A stretch of DNA of 32,462 nucleotides from an uncultured Prevotellaceae bacterium (GTDB lineage: Bacteria > Bacteroidota > Bacteroidia > Bacteroidales > Bacteroidaceae). The notes beneath the pieces were generated by a model, which saw only the letters and a program-made list of their open reading frames with translations, did not search any database and was not told the origin of the DNA. The position numbers were made by a program, and so were the translations under genes. Positions within the stretch are counted from its first letter, which is position 1. Every line of letters begins with the position of its first letter. Of the stretch, positions 15,008 to 22,994 are shown in pieces. The DNA lies in contig CADCDK010000030.1 in NCBI GenBank assembly GCA_902800185.1, positions 1 to 32,462 on the forward strand, in the 5' to 3' direction.

Positions 15008-17011
15008 TCAGAGCGCCGCTTTCTGTGGCTTCTTGCGCTCCGACTCAGAGAGGAATCCGTGGCGGTAGGCATAGAGGAGCTCCTCCAAGTCGGCAATCTG
15101 GCGGTTCAGCTCCACGCCCTTGTCCGTGTCGGCAACAAGCATACGGCGGTTCGACATCTCCACAATCTGGGTGCTGCTCTGGATGTCGGTGCCCTTCAGG
15201 ATGGCATCGCGCTGGCTGGTGAAGGGTTCGTGCTGCACGAGGTCGAAGCCACGGCTGTGGTAAACGAGGGTGTAGCCGGCGATGCCCGTCTCGGCATGGT
15301 AGGCCTGGGAGAACCCGCCGTCGATGACCATGAGTTTGCCGTTGGCCTTGACGGGGCGCTCGCCCCGGGCGACATGGACGGGGACGTGGCCGTTGATGAC
15401 GTGGCGGTTGGGGCCCTCGATGCCGAAGTCGTCGAGGATACGGTCGATGGTCTCCTCCTTCTCGCGCAGCTTGAAGTAGGTGCCCTTCTCCTCGTGGTGG
15501 GTTGCCGGATCCTGGAGGAAGTATCGCTCGAAGGTGGCCATTTTCGATTTGTCGAAAAGGGGACTGTCGGGACCGCACCAGAGGTAGAGGAAGTAGTCGC
15601 GGGCGTAGTTGCGGGTGGCCTCGTCGATGTCGTTCTGGAAGGCGTTGCGGATGAGCATGCCGATGCGGTGCAACAGCTGGCGCCCCTTGTATCGCTGGCC
15701 GGGGAGTATCTCGACTTCCTTGAAGGTGCCGTCGGCATTCAGGGGGACGGAGGCATGATAGAGCAGGTTGCCGTTGCAGACGGCATACATGCAGCCATGA
15801 CGGAGCATGAGGGCGATATGCTTCTGAAATTTCTCGCTCGCCATGAAGGAGTGGCGGAGCTGTTTCATGAGCTGCTGTTCCTCCGCGGTCAGCTCATGGG
15901 GCTTGGCGGGGTTGACGGTGGGGAAGGAGTTGCTTCGCAGGGTGTATTCCTTTCCGTCGAGCCGGATGGTACCCTTGTCGTAGTCGATGAGATGAAGCAG
16001 CCGCCTGTCGTTCATCTGCCATTCGGGATGGCGCTCGTAGAGAGTTGCCTCTTCCTTGAACTGGAGGATGCTGATGGCTTTGTGCATCTGTGCTATGAGG
16101 CGGCGGGTCTTCTCGTCTATTTTCTTGGCACCTCCGCTCAGGTTGGGCTCGAACTCCTCGCAGGGGTCGTGGGCGTATGTGTCCATGGCGAAGGTGGCGA
16201 GTGGAAGGAGGTTGATGCCATAGCCGTCCTCGAGTGTGGAGAGGTTGGCATAGCGCAGGGAGAGTCGGATGACATTGCAGATGCAGGCGTTGTTGCCGGC
16301 ACCGGCACCCATCCACAGCACGTCGTGGTTGCCCCACTGGATGTCCCAGTGGTGGAAGTCGGCCAGGGTGTCCATGATCTTGTGGGCACCGGGGCCGCGG
16401 TCATAGACATCTCCCAAGATGTGCAGCTGGTCGATGGCGAGGCGCTGGATGACGTTGCAGATGGCGACGATGAAGTCGTCGGCACGGCGGGTGGAGATGA
16501 TGGTGTCGATGATGACGTTGACGTAGGCGGCTTTGTTGGCATCTTCCGTGCGCTCGTGGAGGAGTTCCTGGATGATGTAGCTGAATTCGGGGGTGAGGGA
16601 CTTGCGCACTTTGGAGCGGGTGTATTTGCTTGACACTTCACGGCAGATGCTGACAAGGCGGTGGATGGTGATGTGGTACCAGTCCTTGATGTCGGCTTCG
16701 CTGCTCTTGACGATCTCGAGTTTCTGCCCGGGGTAGTAGATGAGTGTGCAGAGGTCTCGTTTCTCCGCCTCGCGGAGGGTGGTCCCGAAGAGCTCGTTCA
16801 CTTTGCGCTTGATGTTTCCAGAGACGTTTTTCAGCACGTGCTGGAAGGCCTCGTGTTCCCCGTGCAGGTCTGCCATGAAGTGTTCGGTTCCCTTGGGGAG
16901 GTTGAGGATGGCCTGCAGGTTGATGATTTCCGTACTGGCATCAGCGATGGTTGGAAATGCCGAAGCCAATAGCTTCAGGTATCGCATGTCGTTTTGGATG
17001 TCGTATTTCAT
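15008..17011 (-). CDS. fbp: Fructose-1,6-bisphosphatase class III
   Basis: A 667-residue class III (Firmicutes-type) fructose-1,6-bisphosphatase, which hydrolyses fructose 1,6-bisphosphate in gluconeogenesis. It is a calcineurin-like metallophosphatase. Metal-binding motifs are MADLHGEHEAF (residues 46-56), ILGDVYDRGPGAH (198-210) and QWGNHDVLW (226-233); the later NGHVPVHVARGE supplies further His residues. The family length is about 640-670, so it appears complete. It is the last gene of the nine-gene run and overlaps the upstream gene by four bases (ATGA). No convincing terminator is visible downstream. It is unrelated in sequence to the class I enzyme of enteric bacteria. Confidence 0.96.
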   Translation of the reverse strand: MKYDIQNDMRYLKLLASAFPTIADASTEIINLQAILNLPKGTEHFMADLHGEHEAFQHVLKNVSGNIKRKVNELFGTTLREAEKRDLCTLIYYPGQKLEIVKSSEADIKDWYHITIHRLVSICREVSSKYTRSKVRKSLTPEFSYIIQELLHERTEDANKAAYVNVIIDTIISTRRADDFIVAICNVIQRLAIDQLHILGDVYDRGPGAHKIMDTLADFHHWDIQWGNHDVLWMGAGAGNNACICNVIRLSLRYANLSTLEDGYGINLLPLATFAMDTYAHDPCEEFEPNLSGGAKKIDEKTRRLIAQMHKAISILQFKEEATLYERHPEWQMNDRRLLHLIDYDKGTIRLDGKEYTLRSNSFPTVNPAKPHELTAEEQQLMKQLRHSFMASEKFQKHIALMLRHGCMYAVCNGNLLYHASVPLNADGTFKEVEILPGQRYKGRQLLHRIGMLIRNAFQNDIDEATRNYARDYFLYLWCGPDSPLFDKSKMATFERYFLQDPATHHEEKGTYFKLREKEETIDRILDDFGIEGPNRHVINGHVPVHVARGERPVKANGKLMVIDGGFSQAYHAETGIAGYTLVYHSRGFDLVQHEPFTSQRDAILKGTDIQSSTQIVEMSNRRMLVADTDKGVELNRQIADLEELLYAYRHGFLSESERKKPQKAAL

Positions 17012-17847
17012 TGGGGATAGCGTGTAATGAGTTTGATGATTTTGCTGGCTGTCTTGTCATGGACGGAGGGGATGGGCATGAACCCTTCGGTGAGCTGAAC
17101 GGTTTCGCTCATGGCGTGCTCAAGCTGGGCGGTGAAGAGAGTGAGCTGCTGGCGTTTCAGGAGGTCGGCCATGGCGGATTCGTCGTAGTCGCTGTGGGTC
17201 ATGAAGCGGCATAGCTCCTGCAACACATGGAGGGGGATGTTCTGGCGTTGGTAGAGGTATTTGACGTAGAGGATCTTTTCTAAGAGCTGCCATATCGGGG
17301 AGGACGAGATGTCGTGGGTCTGCGACTGGCAATGGGCGACATACTGCCTGATTTCCTCCTGGATGCCCTTGTTGTGCTGCTCGATGGTCTGTCGGTAGAG
17401 GGCTTCCATGGCTTCCGCGGCCTGTTGCGGGGTGATGGCATTGGATATGACGGGATTGGGGATGATGATGCTTCTCGTGATCCATCGGAGGGCATAGAGC
17501 TGTTCTTGTTCCAATGGTCCGAAGACGTGGACGCAGGCGGCTTCCCTGACCATCTGTCTTTGGTATGCCGTGGCCTGAAGCTGCTTCTCGCTGTTGCCAT
17601 GCCTGAAGTTCCAGGGCTGCAGTCCTTCTGCCGGAGTGAAGATATAGGGAATCCGACGGGCGACGGCTTTTTGTGCCATCTGTGCCATCTGCCAGTTCCA
17701 GCATCCCCAGAAGTGGATGATGTCTGGGTTTTCTTGGCTGACGATGCTCCCGGGAAGTCCTTCAAAGTAGTGTTGAAGCAGGGTGACGTAGCCGCAACAG
17801 GCAGGCTGTTTCCTGACGGATGGCGTTGTGTATAGGTTGATTCTCAT
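17008..17847 (-). CDS. GT4-like protein with N-terminal Rossmann half and helical C-terminus
   Basis: A 279-residue protein not clearly assigned. Residues 1-~150 look like the N-terminal domain of a GT-B glycosyltransferase: MRINLYTTPSVRKQPACCGY, then IIHFWGCWNWQMAQMAQKAV, PYIFTPAEGLQPWNF and VHVFGPLEQEQLYALRW, ending with IIIPNPVISN, the domain linker seen in GT4 enzymes. The usual donor-binding second domain is missing. It is replaced by ~120 mostly helical residues. It may therefore be an inactive or partner subunit rather than a full transferase. It overlaps both neighbours by four bases, which ties it to the GT2-like gene upstream and to fbp. Confidence 0.6.
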   Translation of the reverse strand: MRINLYTTPSVRKQPACCGYVTLLQHYFEGLPGSIVSQENPDIIHFWGCWNWQMAQMAQKAVARRIPYIFTPAEGLQPWNFRHGNSEKQLQATAYQRQMVREAACVHVFGPLEQEQLYALRWITRSIIIPNPVISNAITPQQAAEAMEALYRQTIEQHNKGIQEEIRQYVAHCQSQTHDISSSPIWQLLEKILYVKYLYQRQNIPLHVLQELCRFMTHSDYDESAMADLLKRQQLTLFTAQLEHAMSETVQLTEGFMPIPSVHDKTASKIIKLITRYPQ

Positions 17848-19025
17848 AGTTTATGAGTGGTAAAGTAGGTCTTGTCTTTGAGAGCATACCTGATGGCAGT
17901 CAGGAGCTTGTGCCAGAACAGGCGCAGGTCGTAGAGCGGGATTCTCCACAGTTCTATGGGCTCGTTGAAGTAGAGGATGGCTTGGCGGGCCGCATGGCAT
18001 CTCAGCGCGAGTGTAAGGACGAGTGTGAGAATGGCAAGGGCAAGCAGGGCTATCGCATGGAAACGGAGTCCCGGTTGCGACAGGGTGATGACGGCACACG
18101 CGAGGGAGCCTGTCAGAAGCAGGAGGTAGGTGTGCAGTAACAGATGGTCCATGTATAACAGCATGCGGTGATGCCATCCTCGGGCGAGGTGCCTGCGTGC
18201 ATGATGATAGAGCAGTTGCTGCGCCCGCCATTCCTTCTCCGTCGGTGTGTGGATGGTGAGGACTGACGCTGGAGACAGGGCGGTAGCCACGTTCCCTCCT
18301 TGCCCGTATTTGTTGACGATGAACTCGTAGATGCCGCTCGTGAACTCCAGGCTCCCCTTGTAGCCGTCGCCCTCTATGAACTGTTTCTTGCGGAACATCA
18401 GGTTGGGGATTCTGGTGTAGTAGGGGTTGCCGAGACGGATCTCATGCAACAGGTAGCATGTATCCTGCAGCTGCTCAAAGCGGTAGAAGGGGTTGGCATC
18501 CTCTTCGTAATGGCCATAGCCCATGACCAGCTGGCAGGACGGCTGACAGTTGCGCGCCATGGATCGCAGCCATTGATTGCTGTTGGGGCGGCAAGTGGAC
18601 TCTGTCAGGAGAATCCAGTCGTGCTTGGCTGCTTTGACTCCAACCGTGACGGACAGCTTCTTGCGGCTCAGATAGCGGGACGATGGTGGAATGAAGGTTC
18701 TGTACAGCCGCTCCTGATGGTCGAGTTGGGTGAGGTAATCATCCAGTTCCTTGTCCAACTCATCCAAGACGACAATGACCTCGTACGGTGCGGGATAATC
18801 CTGATGGAGCAGGTGGGGCAGGGTGCTTCTCAGGTCATCCAGGTTGTTGCTTGCCGTGATGACGATGGAGACACAGGGCCATGACTTGCCGTGATCATCA
18901 TCATCCGTCACATCGGCTTCCGCGTCTTTGCGCTTGAGGCGGAAAAACGGATTCATGAATGATGTGAGCAGAGTCGCCAGGAGCAATGCCGCTCCCAAGG
19001 CGAGGATGATATTCTGTGTTGCCAT
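17844..19025 (-). CDS. Membrane-bound GT2-like protein
   Basis: A 393-residue membrane protein with a GT2 fold. There is one N-terminal transmembrane segment (~6-24) and two near the C-terminus (~296-316 and 322-342). Between them is a GT-A domain: WPCVSIVITASNNLDDLRSTLPHLL, YEVIVVLDE, and WILLTESTCRPNSNQWL. In related Bacteroidetes enzymes, the last segment usually reads TDAD-C-P, so the DxD nucleotide motif appears changed to EST (residues 142-144). NPYYTRIPNLMFRKKQF and the EKEWRAQQLLYH region fit the acceptor and QxxRW areas. It may be a processive or lipid-linked transferase, or an inactive relative. It shares ATGA with the following gene. Confidence 0.75.
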   Translation of the reverse strand: MATQNIILALGAALLLATLLTSFMNPFFRLKRKDAEADVTDDDDHGKSWPCVSIVITASNNLDDLRSTLPHLLHQDYPAPYEVIVVLDELDKELDDYLTQLDHQERLYRTFIPPSSRYLSRKKLSVTVGVKAAKHDWILLTESTCRPNSNQWLRSMARNCQPSCQLVMGYGHYEEDANPFYRFEQLQDTCYLLHEIRLGNPYYTRIPNLMFRKKQFIEGDGYKGSLEFTSGIYEFIVNKYGQGGNVATALSPASVLTIHTPTEKEWRAQQLLYHHARRHLARGWHHRMLLYMDHLLLHTYLLLLTGSLACAVITLSQPGLRFHAIALLALAILTLVLTLALRCHAARQAILYFNEPIELWRIPLYDLRLFWHKLLTAIRYALKDKTYFTTHKL

Positions 19026-19046
19026 CTTATTCCCTTTTTGTCCTGT

Positions 19047-20204
19047 TTATATCTCTTCCTTCACGTATCCTTTCGGCAGGTTCCGGCAGTTGTACTGGCT
19101 GGCCATGATTTCGCCGTAGGCTCCTGCACTACGGATGGCAACGAGGTCTCCGCGCTTGCAACGGTTGAGATCGACAGCCTTGGCGAAGACATCGCTGGAC
19201 TCGCAGATGGGCCCCACAACGTCGTAGGTCTCGCAGGGCTCCTCGCTGGAGAGATTCTCGATCTTGTGGAATGCCTGATAGAGCGCTGGGCGTATCAGGT
19301 CCGTCATACCTGCATCGACAATGGCAAATTGCTTGGCTGTTCCCTGCTTGACATAAAGCACCCGGGTGATGAGCGACCCGCATTGCGCCACGACAGCCCT
19401 TCCCAGTTCGAAGTGCAGACGTTGCCCGTTTCTCAGTTTCAGCTTGCGGGCATAGGTCTCGAAATAGGACTTGAAATCGGGTATCGGTTCGCGGTTGGGA
19501 TGGGCGTAGCTCACACCTAATCCACCGCCCACATTGATGTTGTTGACTTGGATATGATGTCTTTCCAGTTGTTCCTGCAGCTCGTTGATTCGGTTGCAGA
19601 GAGCCTCGAAGTCACCCATGTCAAGTATTTGAGAACCAATGTGAAAATGCAGTCCGATAAACTCAACGTGCTTCATCCCGCAGGCTCTTTCAATGACATC
19701 CTCCATGTCGCTCATGGCGATACCGAACTTGTTCTCGGCAAGTCCCGTCGTGATGTTGGCATGGGTGTGAGCCCCTACGTCGGGATTGATGCGGAAGCAG
19801 ACACGTGCCGTCTTTCCCTTGATGCCTGCCAGGTCGTTGATGACCTCCAACTCGGGGATGCTTTCCACATTGAAGCAGAAAATGTCGTTGTCGAGTCCGA
19901 GGTTGATTTCCCAATCGCTTTTGCCAACTCCTGCATAGACAATCTTATGAGGAGGGAAACCAGCTTTCAAGGCTGCCTGAATCTCTCCACCGCTTACGCA
20001 ATCAGCTCCTAATCCAGCCTCGCTGATGGTGCGAAGCAGTTTGGGGTTGGCGTTGGCTTTGATGGCATAGTGTACCTCAAACGCTTCATGCCTGCCCGCC
20101 TGCGTGCGAATGGTGCGGAGTGTCTCCCTGAGGACATCCGTGTCATAATAATAGAAGGGAGTCTCTATCTTCGTGAGCCTCTCCGTTGGGAATGAACCTT
20201 TCAT
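19047..20204 (-). CDS. lysA: Diaminopimelate decarboxylase
   Basis: A 385-residue PLP enzyme that converts meso-diaminopimelate to L-lysine, the last step of lysine synthesis. The N-terminal barrel carries the PLP lysine in FEVHYAIKANANP. Further family motifs are FIGLHFHIGSQI, NVGGGLGVSYAHPN, HFELGRAVVAQCG, DAGMTDLIRPALY, GPICESSDVFA and SAGAYGEIMASQYN. The length is slightly shorter than the usual ~415, but all these blocks are present. It starts 3 nt after the lysC stop, so the two lysine-pathway genes are almost certainly co-expressed. A small spacing of 21 nt leads on to the GT2-like gene. Confidence 0.95.
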   Translation of the reverse strand: MKGSFPTERLTKIETPFYYYDTDVLRETLRTIRTQAGRHEAFEVHYAIKANANPKLLRTISEAGLGADCVSGGEIQAALKAGFPPHKIVYAGVGKSDWEINLGLDNDIFCFNVESIPELEVINDLAGIKGKTARVCFRINPDVGAHTHANITTGLAENKFGIAMSDMEDVIERACGMKHVEFIGLHFHIGSQILDMGDFEALCNRINELQEQLERHHIQVNNINVGGGLGVSYAHPNREPIPDFKSYFETYARKLKLRNGQRLHFELGRAVVAQCGSLITRVLYVKQGTAKQFAIVDAGMTDLIRPALYQAFHKIENLSSEEPCETYDVVGPICESSDVFAKAVDLNRCKRGDLVAIRSAGAYGEIMASQYNCRNLPKGYVKEEI

Positions 20205-20207
20205 ATA

Positions 20208-21524
20208 TCAGTTAAAAAGAACGTCGCTTAGGCTTTGTAATGCCCGCTGCTTGTCAGAGCCCTTGATGAGGAATGAAATGTTGTAATTGCTTCCGCCGTA
20301 GGAGATCATCCGGACAGGAATGTTCTTCATGGCGTCCATGGCAAGTGTCTCGAAGCCAAGGTTGCTCCAGTCGAGGTCGCCCACCACACAGATGATGGAC
20401 ATGTTGGTGTCCACGGTGACGGTGCCGTATTTCTTCAGTTCGTTGACGATGTCGTTCAAATGGGCATCGTTGTCAATACTCATGCTGACACCCACCTCAG
20501 AGGTGGCAATCATGTCAATGGGAGTCTGATAGCTCTCGAAGATCTCGAAGACCTTGCGCAGGAATCCCGTGGCCAACAGCATGCGAGATGATTTGATCTT
20601 GATGGCGGTAATGTTGTCCTTGGCGGCTACGGCCTTGATCTTACCGCGCACGATGACATTATCGATGATAGTGCCCTCGGCTTTGGGGTCCATGGTGTTC
20701 TTGAGTCGGACGGGGATGCCGGCGTACTTAGCAGGTTGCACACAGGTGGGATGCAGGATCTTGGCACCGAAATAGGCCAGTTCTGCGGCTTCTTCAAAGT
20801 TCAGCTGGCGCACGGCCTCGGTCTTGTCAACCACGCGTGGGTCGTTGTTGTGCATTCCGTCGATGTCTGTCCAAATCTGAATCTCCTCGGCTGGCAGGGC
20901 AGCACCGATGAGGGATGCCGTGTAGTCGGAACCTCCGCGTTGGAGATTGTCAACCTCACCGTATGCGTTACGGCAGATGAATCCCTGTGTGACATAAATC
21001 TGAAATCCCTCGTTGTCGTTCATGACGGCGGTGAGCTTCTCTTTGATATACTGCGTGTCTGGCTCTGCGTTCTTGTCGGTACGCATGAAGTCGAGTGCTG
21101 AGAGCAGCGTTGCCCTGATACCGTTCTCCTGCAGGTAGTTGACCATCATGTTGGTACTGATGACTTCGCCCTGTGCTACGATGCTTTTTTCCTCGAAACT
21201 TGTGAAGAGGTCTTTGGTGAAAGAGCGTAGATACTTGAATTCTGCTTGGAGAAACTCGATGGTTTTCTGCTTGTACTCTTCTGTCTTGTAGAGTTCGTTC
21301 ACATGTCCGAGGTATTTCTTCTCAAGGTTGTTGATAACCTCGTTGGCTCCCTCTGGGTTCTTCTTGTAGAGGTAGTCGGAAATTTCGACAAGTGAGTTCG
21401 TGGTGCCACTCATGGCAGAGAGTACGACGAATGTGGGTTCTCCAGACTCTGTAATTAGTGAGGCAACGCTTTTCATGCGCTCGGGTGATCCGACGGAGGT
21501 GCCTCCGAATTTCATGACTTTCAT
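20208..21524 (-). CDS. lysC: Aspartate kinase (monofunctional)
   Basis: A 438-residue aspartokinase, which phosphorylates aspartate at the entry of the lysine, methionine, threonine and diaminopimelate pathways. MKVMKFGGTSVGSPERM is the classic start. GGSDYTASLIGAAL and EIQIWTDIDGMHNNDPRVV are substrate and nucleotide motifs. Two ACT regulatory domains follow residue ~300 (MIATSEVGVSMSIDN and SIICVVGDLDWSNLG), which suggests feedback control by an amino acid. There is no homoserine dehydrogenase domain. ATG at 21524 is the start; longer frames upstream read into ftsE. Being next to lysA points to the lysine branch. Confidence 0.95.
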   Translation of the reverse strand: MKVMKFGGTSVGSPERMKSVASLITESGEPTFVVLSAMSGTTNSLVEISDYLYKKNPEGANEVINNLEKKYLGHVNELYKTEEYKQKTIEFLQAEFKYLRSFTKDLFTSFEEKSIVAQGEVISTNMMVNYLQENGIRATLLSALDFMRTDKNAEPDTQYIKEKLTAVMNDNEGFQIYVTQGFICRNAYGEVDNLQRGGSDYTASLIGAALPAEEIQIWTDIDGMHNNDPRVVDKTEAVRQLNFEEAAELAYFGAKILHPTCVQPAKYAGIPVRLKNTMDPKAEGTIIDNVIVRGKIKAVAAKDNITAIKIKSSRMLLATGFLRKVFEIFESYQTPIDMIATSEVGVSMSIDNDAHLNDIVNELKKYGTVTVDTNMSIICVVGDLDWSNLGFETLAMDAMKNIPVRMISYGGSNYNISFLIKGSDKQRALQSLSDVLFN

Positions 21525-21543
21525 ATCCTTGTGCTTGATGTTT

Positions 21544-22233
21544 TTATTCTTTGTTGTATTCTTGGGTAATCTCTCTGATGGTTCCGTTTTCACATTGATA
21601 GACGATGCCCGGGAACTTGTCCAGCATGGGGATGTTGTGCGTTGACATGATAACGGCAGTACCACTCTGAGTGATATCCTTGAGCAACTGCACAATATTG
21701 GTGGCTGTTTCGGGATCGAGATTGCCGGTAGGTTCGTCGGCAACAATCATCTTGGGATAGTTCAACAATGCCCTTGCGATGGCGATGCGCTGTTGTTCGC
21801 CACCCGAGAGCTCATTGGGCATCTGGTTGCGTTTGTCACCCATGCCTACGGCGGTAAGCACTTCGTCAATGCGCTTTTCGATGTCAGCCTTGTTTTTCCA
21901 TCCTGTAGCCTTCAGCACGAACTGGAGGTTATGGTACACAGAGCGGTCGTGCAACAGCTGGAAGTCCTGGAAGATGATGCCCATCTCCTTCCTGAGCGCA
22001 GGAATCTCCTTGCGTTTTAATGTCTTGAGATTGCGTCCCAGCACCTCTGCCTGTTCTGCCTCGTCTTCAAAAATGTCGAGTTCACAATACATGGTCTTGA
22101 GCAGGGAGCTTTTCCCCGAACCCACCTTGCCGATGATATAAATGAACTCGCTGTCGTCTGCATGGAAGTCAACTTCTTTTAAAATGAGAGTGTCTCCCTG
22201 AAAGACATTTACTTTCTTATAGTCTATGAGCAT
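21544..22233 (-). CDS. ftsE: Cell-division ATP-binding protein FtsE
   Basis: A 229-residue ABC ATPase of the FtsE/LolD type. Walker A is GKVGSGKSS (residues ~35-43), the Q-loop region FQDFQLLHDRSVYHNLQFVL is characteristic of FtsE, the signature is LSGGEQQRIAIARAL, and Walker B is MIVADEPTGNLDPET. With the membrane protein FtsX, it controls peptidoglycan hydrolases at the division site. No ftsX is present in this window. LolD-like lipoprotein exporters are an alternative, but the RSVYHNLQFVL segment favours FtsE. It lies 33 nt after hisIE and 19 nt before lysC. Confidence 0.85.
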   Translation of the reverse strand: MLIDYKKVNVFQGDTLILKEVDFHADDSEFIYIIGKVGSGKSSLLKTMYCELDIFEDEAEQAEVLGRNLKTLKRKEIPALRKEMGIIFQDFQLLHDRSVYHNLQFVLKATGWKNKADIEKRIDEVLTAVGMGDKRNQMPNELSGGEQQRIAIARALLNYPKMIVADEPTGNLDPETATNIVQLLKDITQSGTAVIMSTHNIPMLDKFPGIVYQCENGTIREITQEYNKE

Positions 22234-22266
22234 ATTCTCAAATTTCTATTGTCGTAAATTAAACAC

Positions 22267-22932
22267 TTAGCTTTTGCTCTTGGCAATCCTTCTTGCCTTG
22301 TCCCAGTTGGGGTCATGTCGCTTCTGGAGCTCTTCGATAATCTGTTCGATTCGCATTCCTTTGCTGGTGAGGAGCACGAGTAGGTGGTAGAGCATGTCAG
22401 AAGCCTCATAAGCCAGTTTCTCGTTGGAGCCATTGGTTGCTTCGATAACGGTTTCAATGGCTTCTTCACCCACTTTCTGTGCAATCTTGTTAACGCCGTC
22501 CTTGAAAAGCTTGGTCGTATAGGAACCCTCAGGCATCTCCTCATGTCTCTTTTCGATGAAGTCCTGCAATTCGGAGAGGAATGCCGTAGGATAGGCCGTA
22601 TTGTCCTCTCCCCAGCAGGTGTCGGTTCCTGTGTGACAGGTGGGTCCATGTGGAATCACCTTGACCAGCAGCGTGTCGTTGTCGCAGTCGTTCTTCAATT
22701 CTACCAGTTGGAGATAGTTGCCCGAAGTCTCTCCTTTTGTCCAAAGCGTGTTTCTCGAGCGGCTCCAGAAAGTCACCCTTCCCGTTTCTATGGTTTTCCT
22801 GTAGGCTTCCTCGTTCATGAATCCCAACATCAGGACATTTTTGGTCTTTGCGTCTTGGATGATGGCTGGAACGAGACCGTTCAACTTCTCGAAATCTATG
22901 TTTTCTATCATTTGTTGGTTATGTATTTGCAT
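22267..22932 (-). CDS. hisIE: Bifunctional phosphoribosyl-AMP cyclohydrolase / phosphoribosyl-ATP pyrophosphatase
   Basis: A 221-residue two-domain histidine enzyme. HisI (~8-118) opens phosphoribosyl-AMP; it shows MLGFMNEEAYRKTIETGRVTFWSRSRNTLWTKGETSGN-type residues and the zinc-binding Cys/His of DCDNDTLL and GPTCHTGTDTCW. HisE (~125-215) removes diphosphate from phosphoribosyl-ATP, with KVGEEAIETVIEA and the helical LAYEASDMLYHLLVLL. An alternative ATG at 22911 (MIENIDF) would drop seven residues. The fused form is common in Bacteroidetes and enterics. It lies 38 nt after the hisA-hisF fusion. Confidence 0.95.
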   Translation of the reverse strand: MQIHNQQMIENIDFEKLNGLVPAIIQDAKTKNVLMLGFMNEEAYRKTIETGRVTFWSRSRNTLWTKGETSGNYLQLVELKNDCDNDTLLVKVIPHGPTCHTGTDTCWGEDNTAYPTAFLSELQDFIEKRHEEMPEGSYTTKLFKDGVNKIAQKVGEEAIETVIEATNGSNEKLAYEASDMLYHLLVLLTSKGMRIEQIIEELQKRHDPNWDKARRIAKSKS

Positions 22933-22950
22933 CTCTCATTTTCGTCTCTC

Positions 22951-22994
22951 ATCTTCTTTCATTGATTCCCTCATCTTCTCACATTGATCCCCTC
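22951..22994. repeat. Tandem 22-bp duplication at the end of hisA-hisF
   Basis: Units 22951-22972 and 22973-22994 match at 19 of 22 positions. The right unit contains the last coding triplets and stop of the fusion (EGINVRR). The left unit, after the stop, would spell EGINERR-stop in a shifted frame. Confidence 0.8.

Noticed and set aside
14802-15068. Two short plus-strand frames (51 and 29 codons)
   Set aside because: No recognised homology; the first arises from the AATGAC repeats. The AAGGAG before the second is suggestive, but not enough to call a gene.
15059-16633. Long plus-strand frame opposite fbp (524 codons)
   Set aside because: It lies wholly antisense to a well-supported fbp gene and has no domain resemblance. 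High-GC codon bias keeps the opposite frame open.
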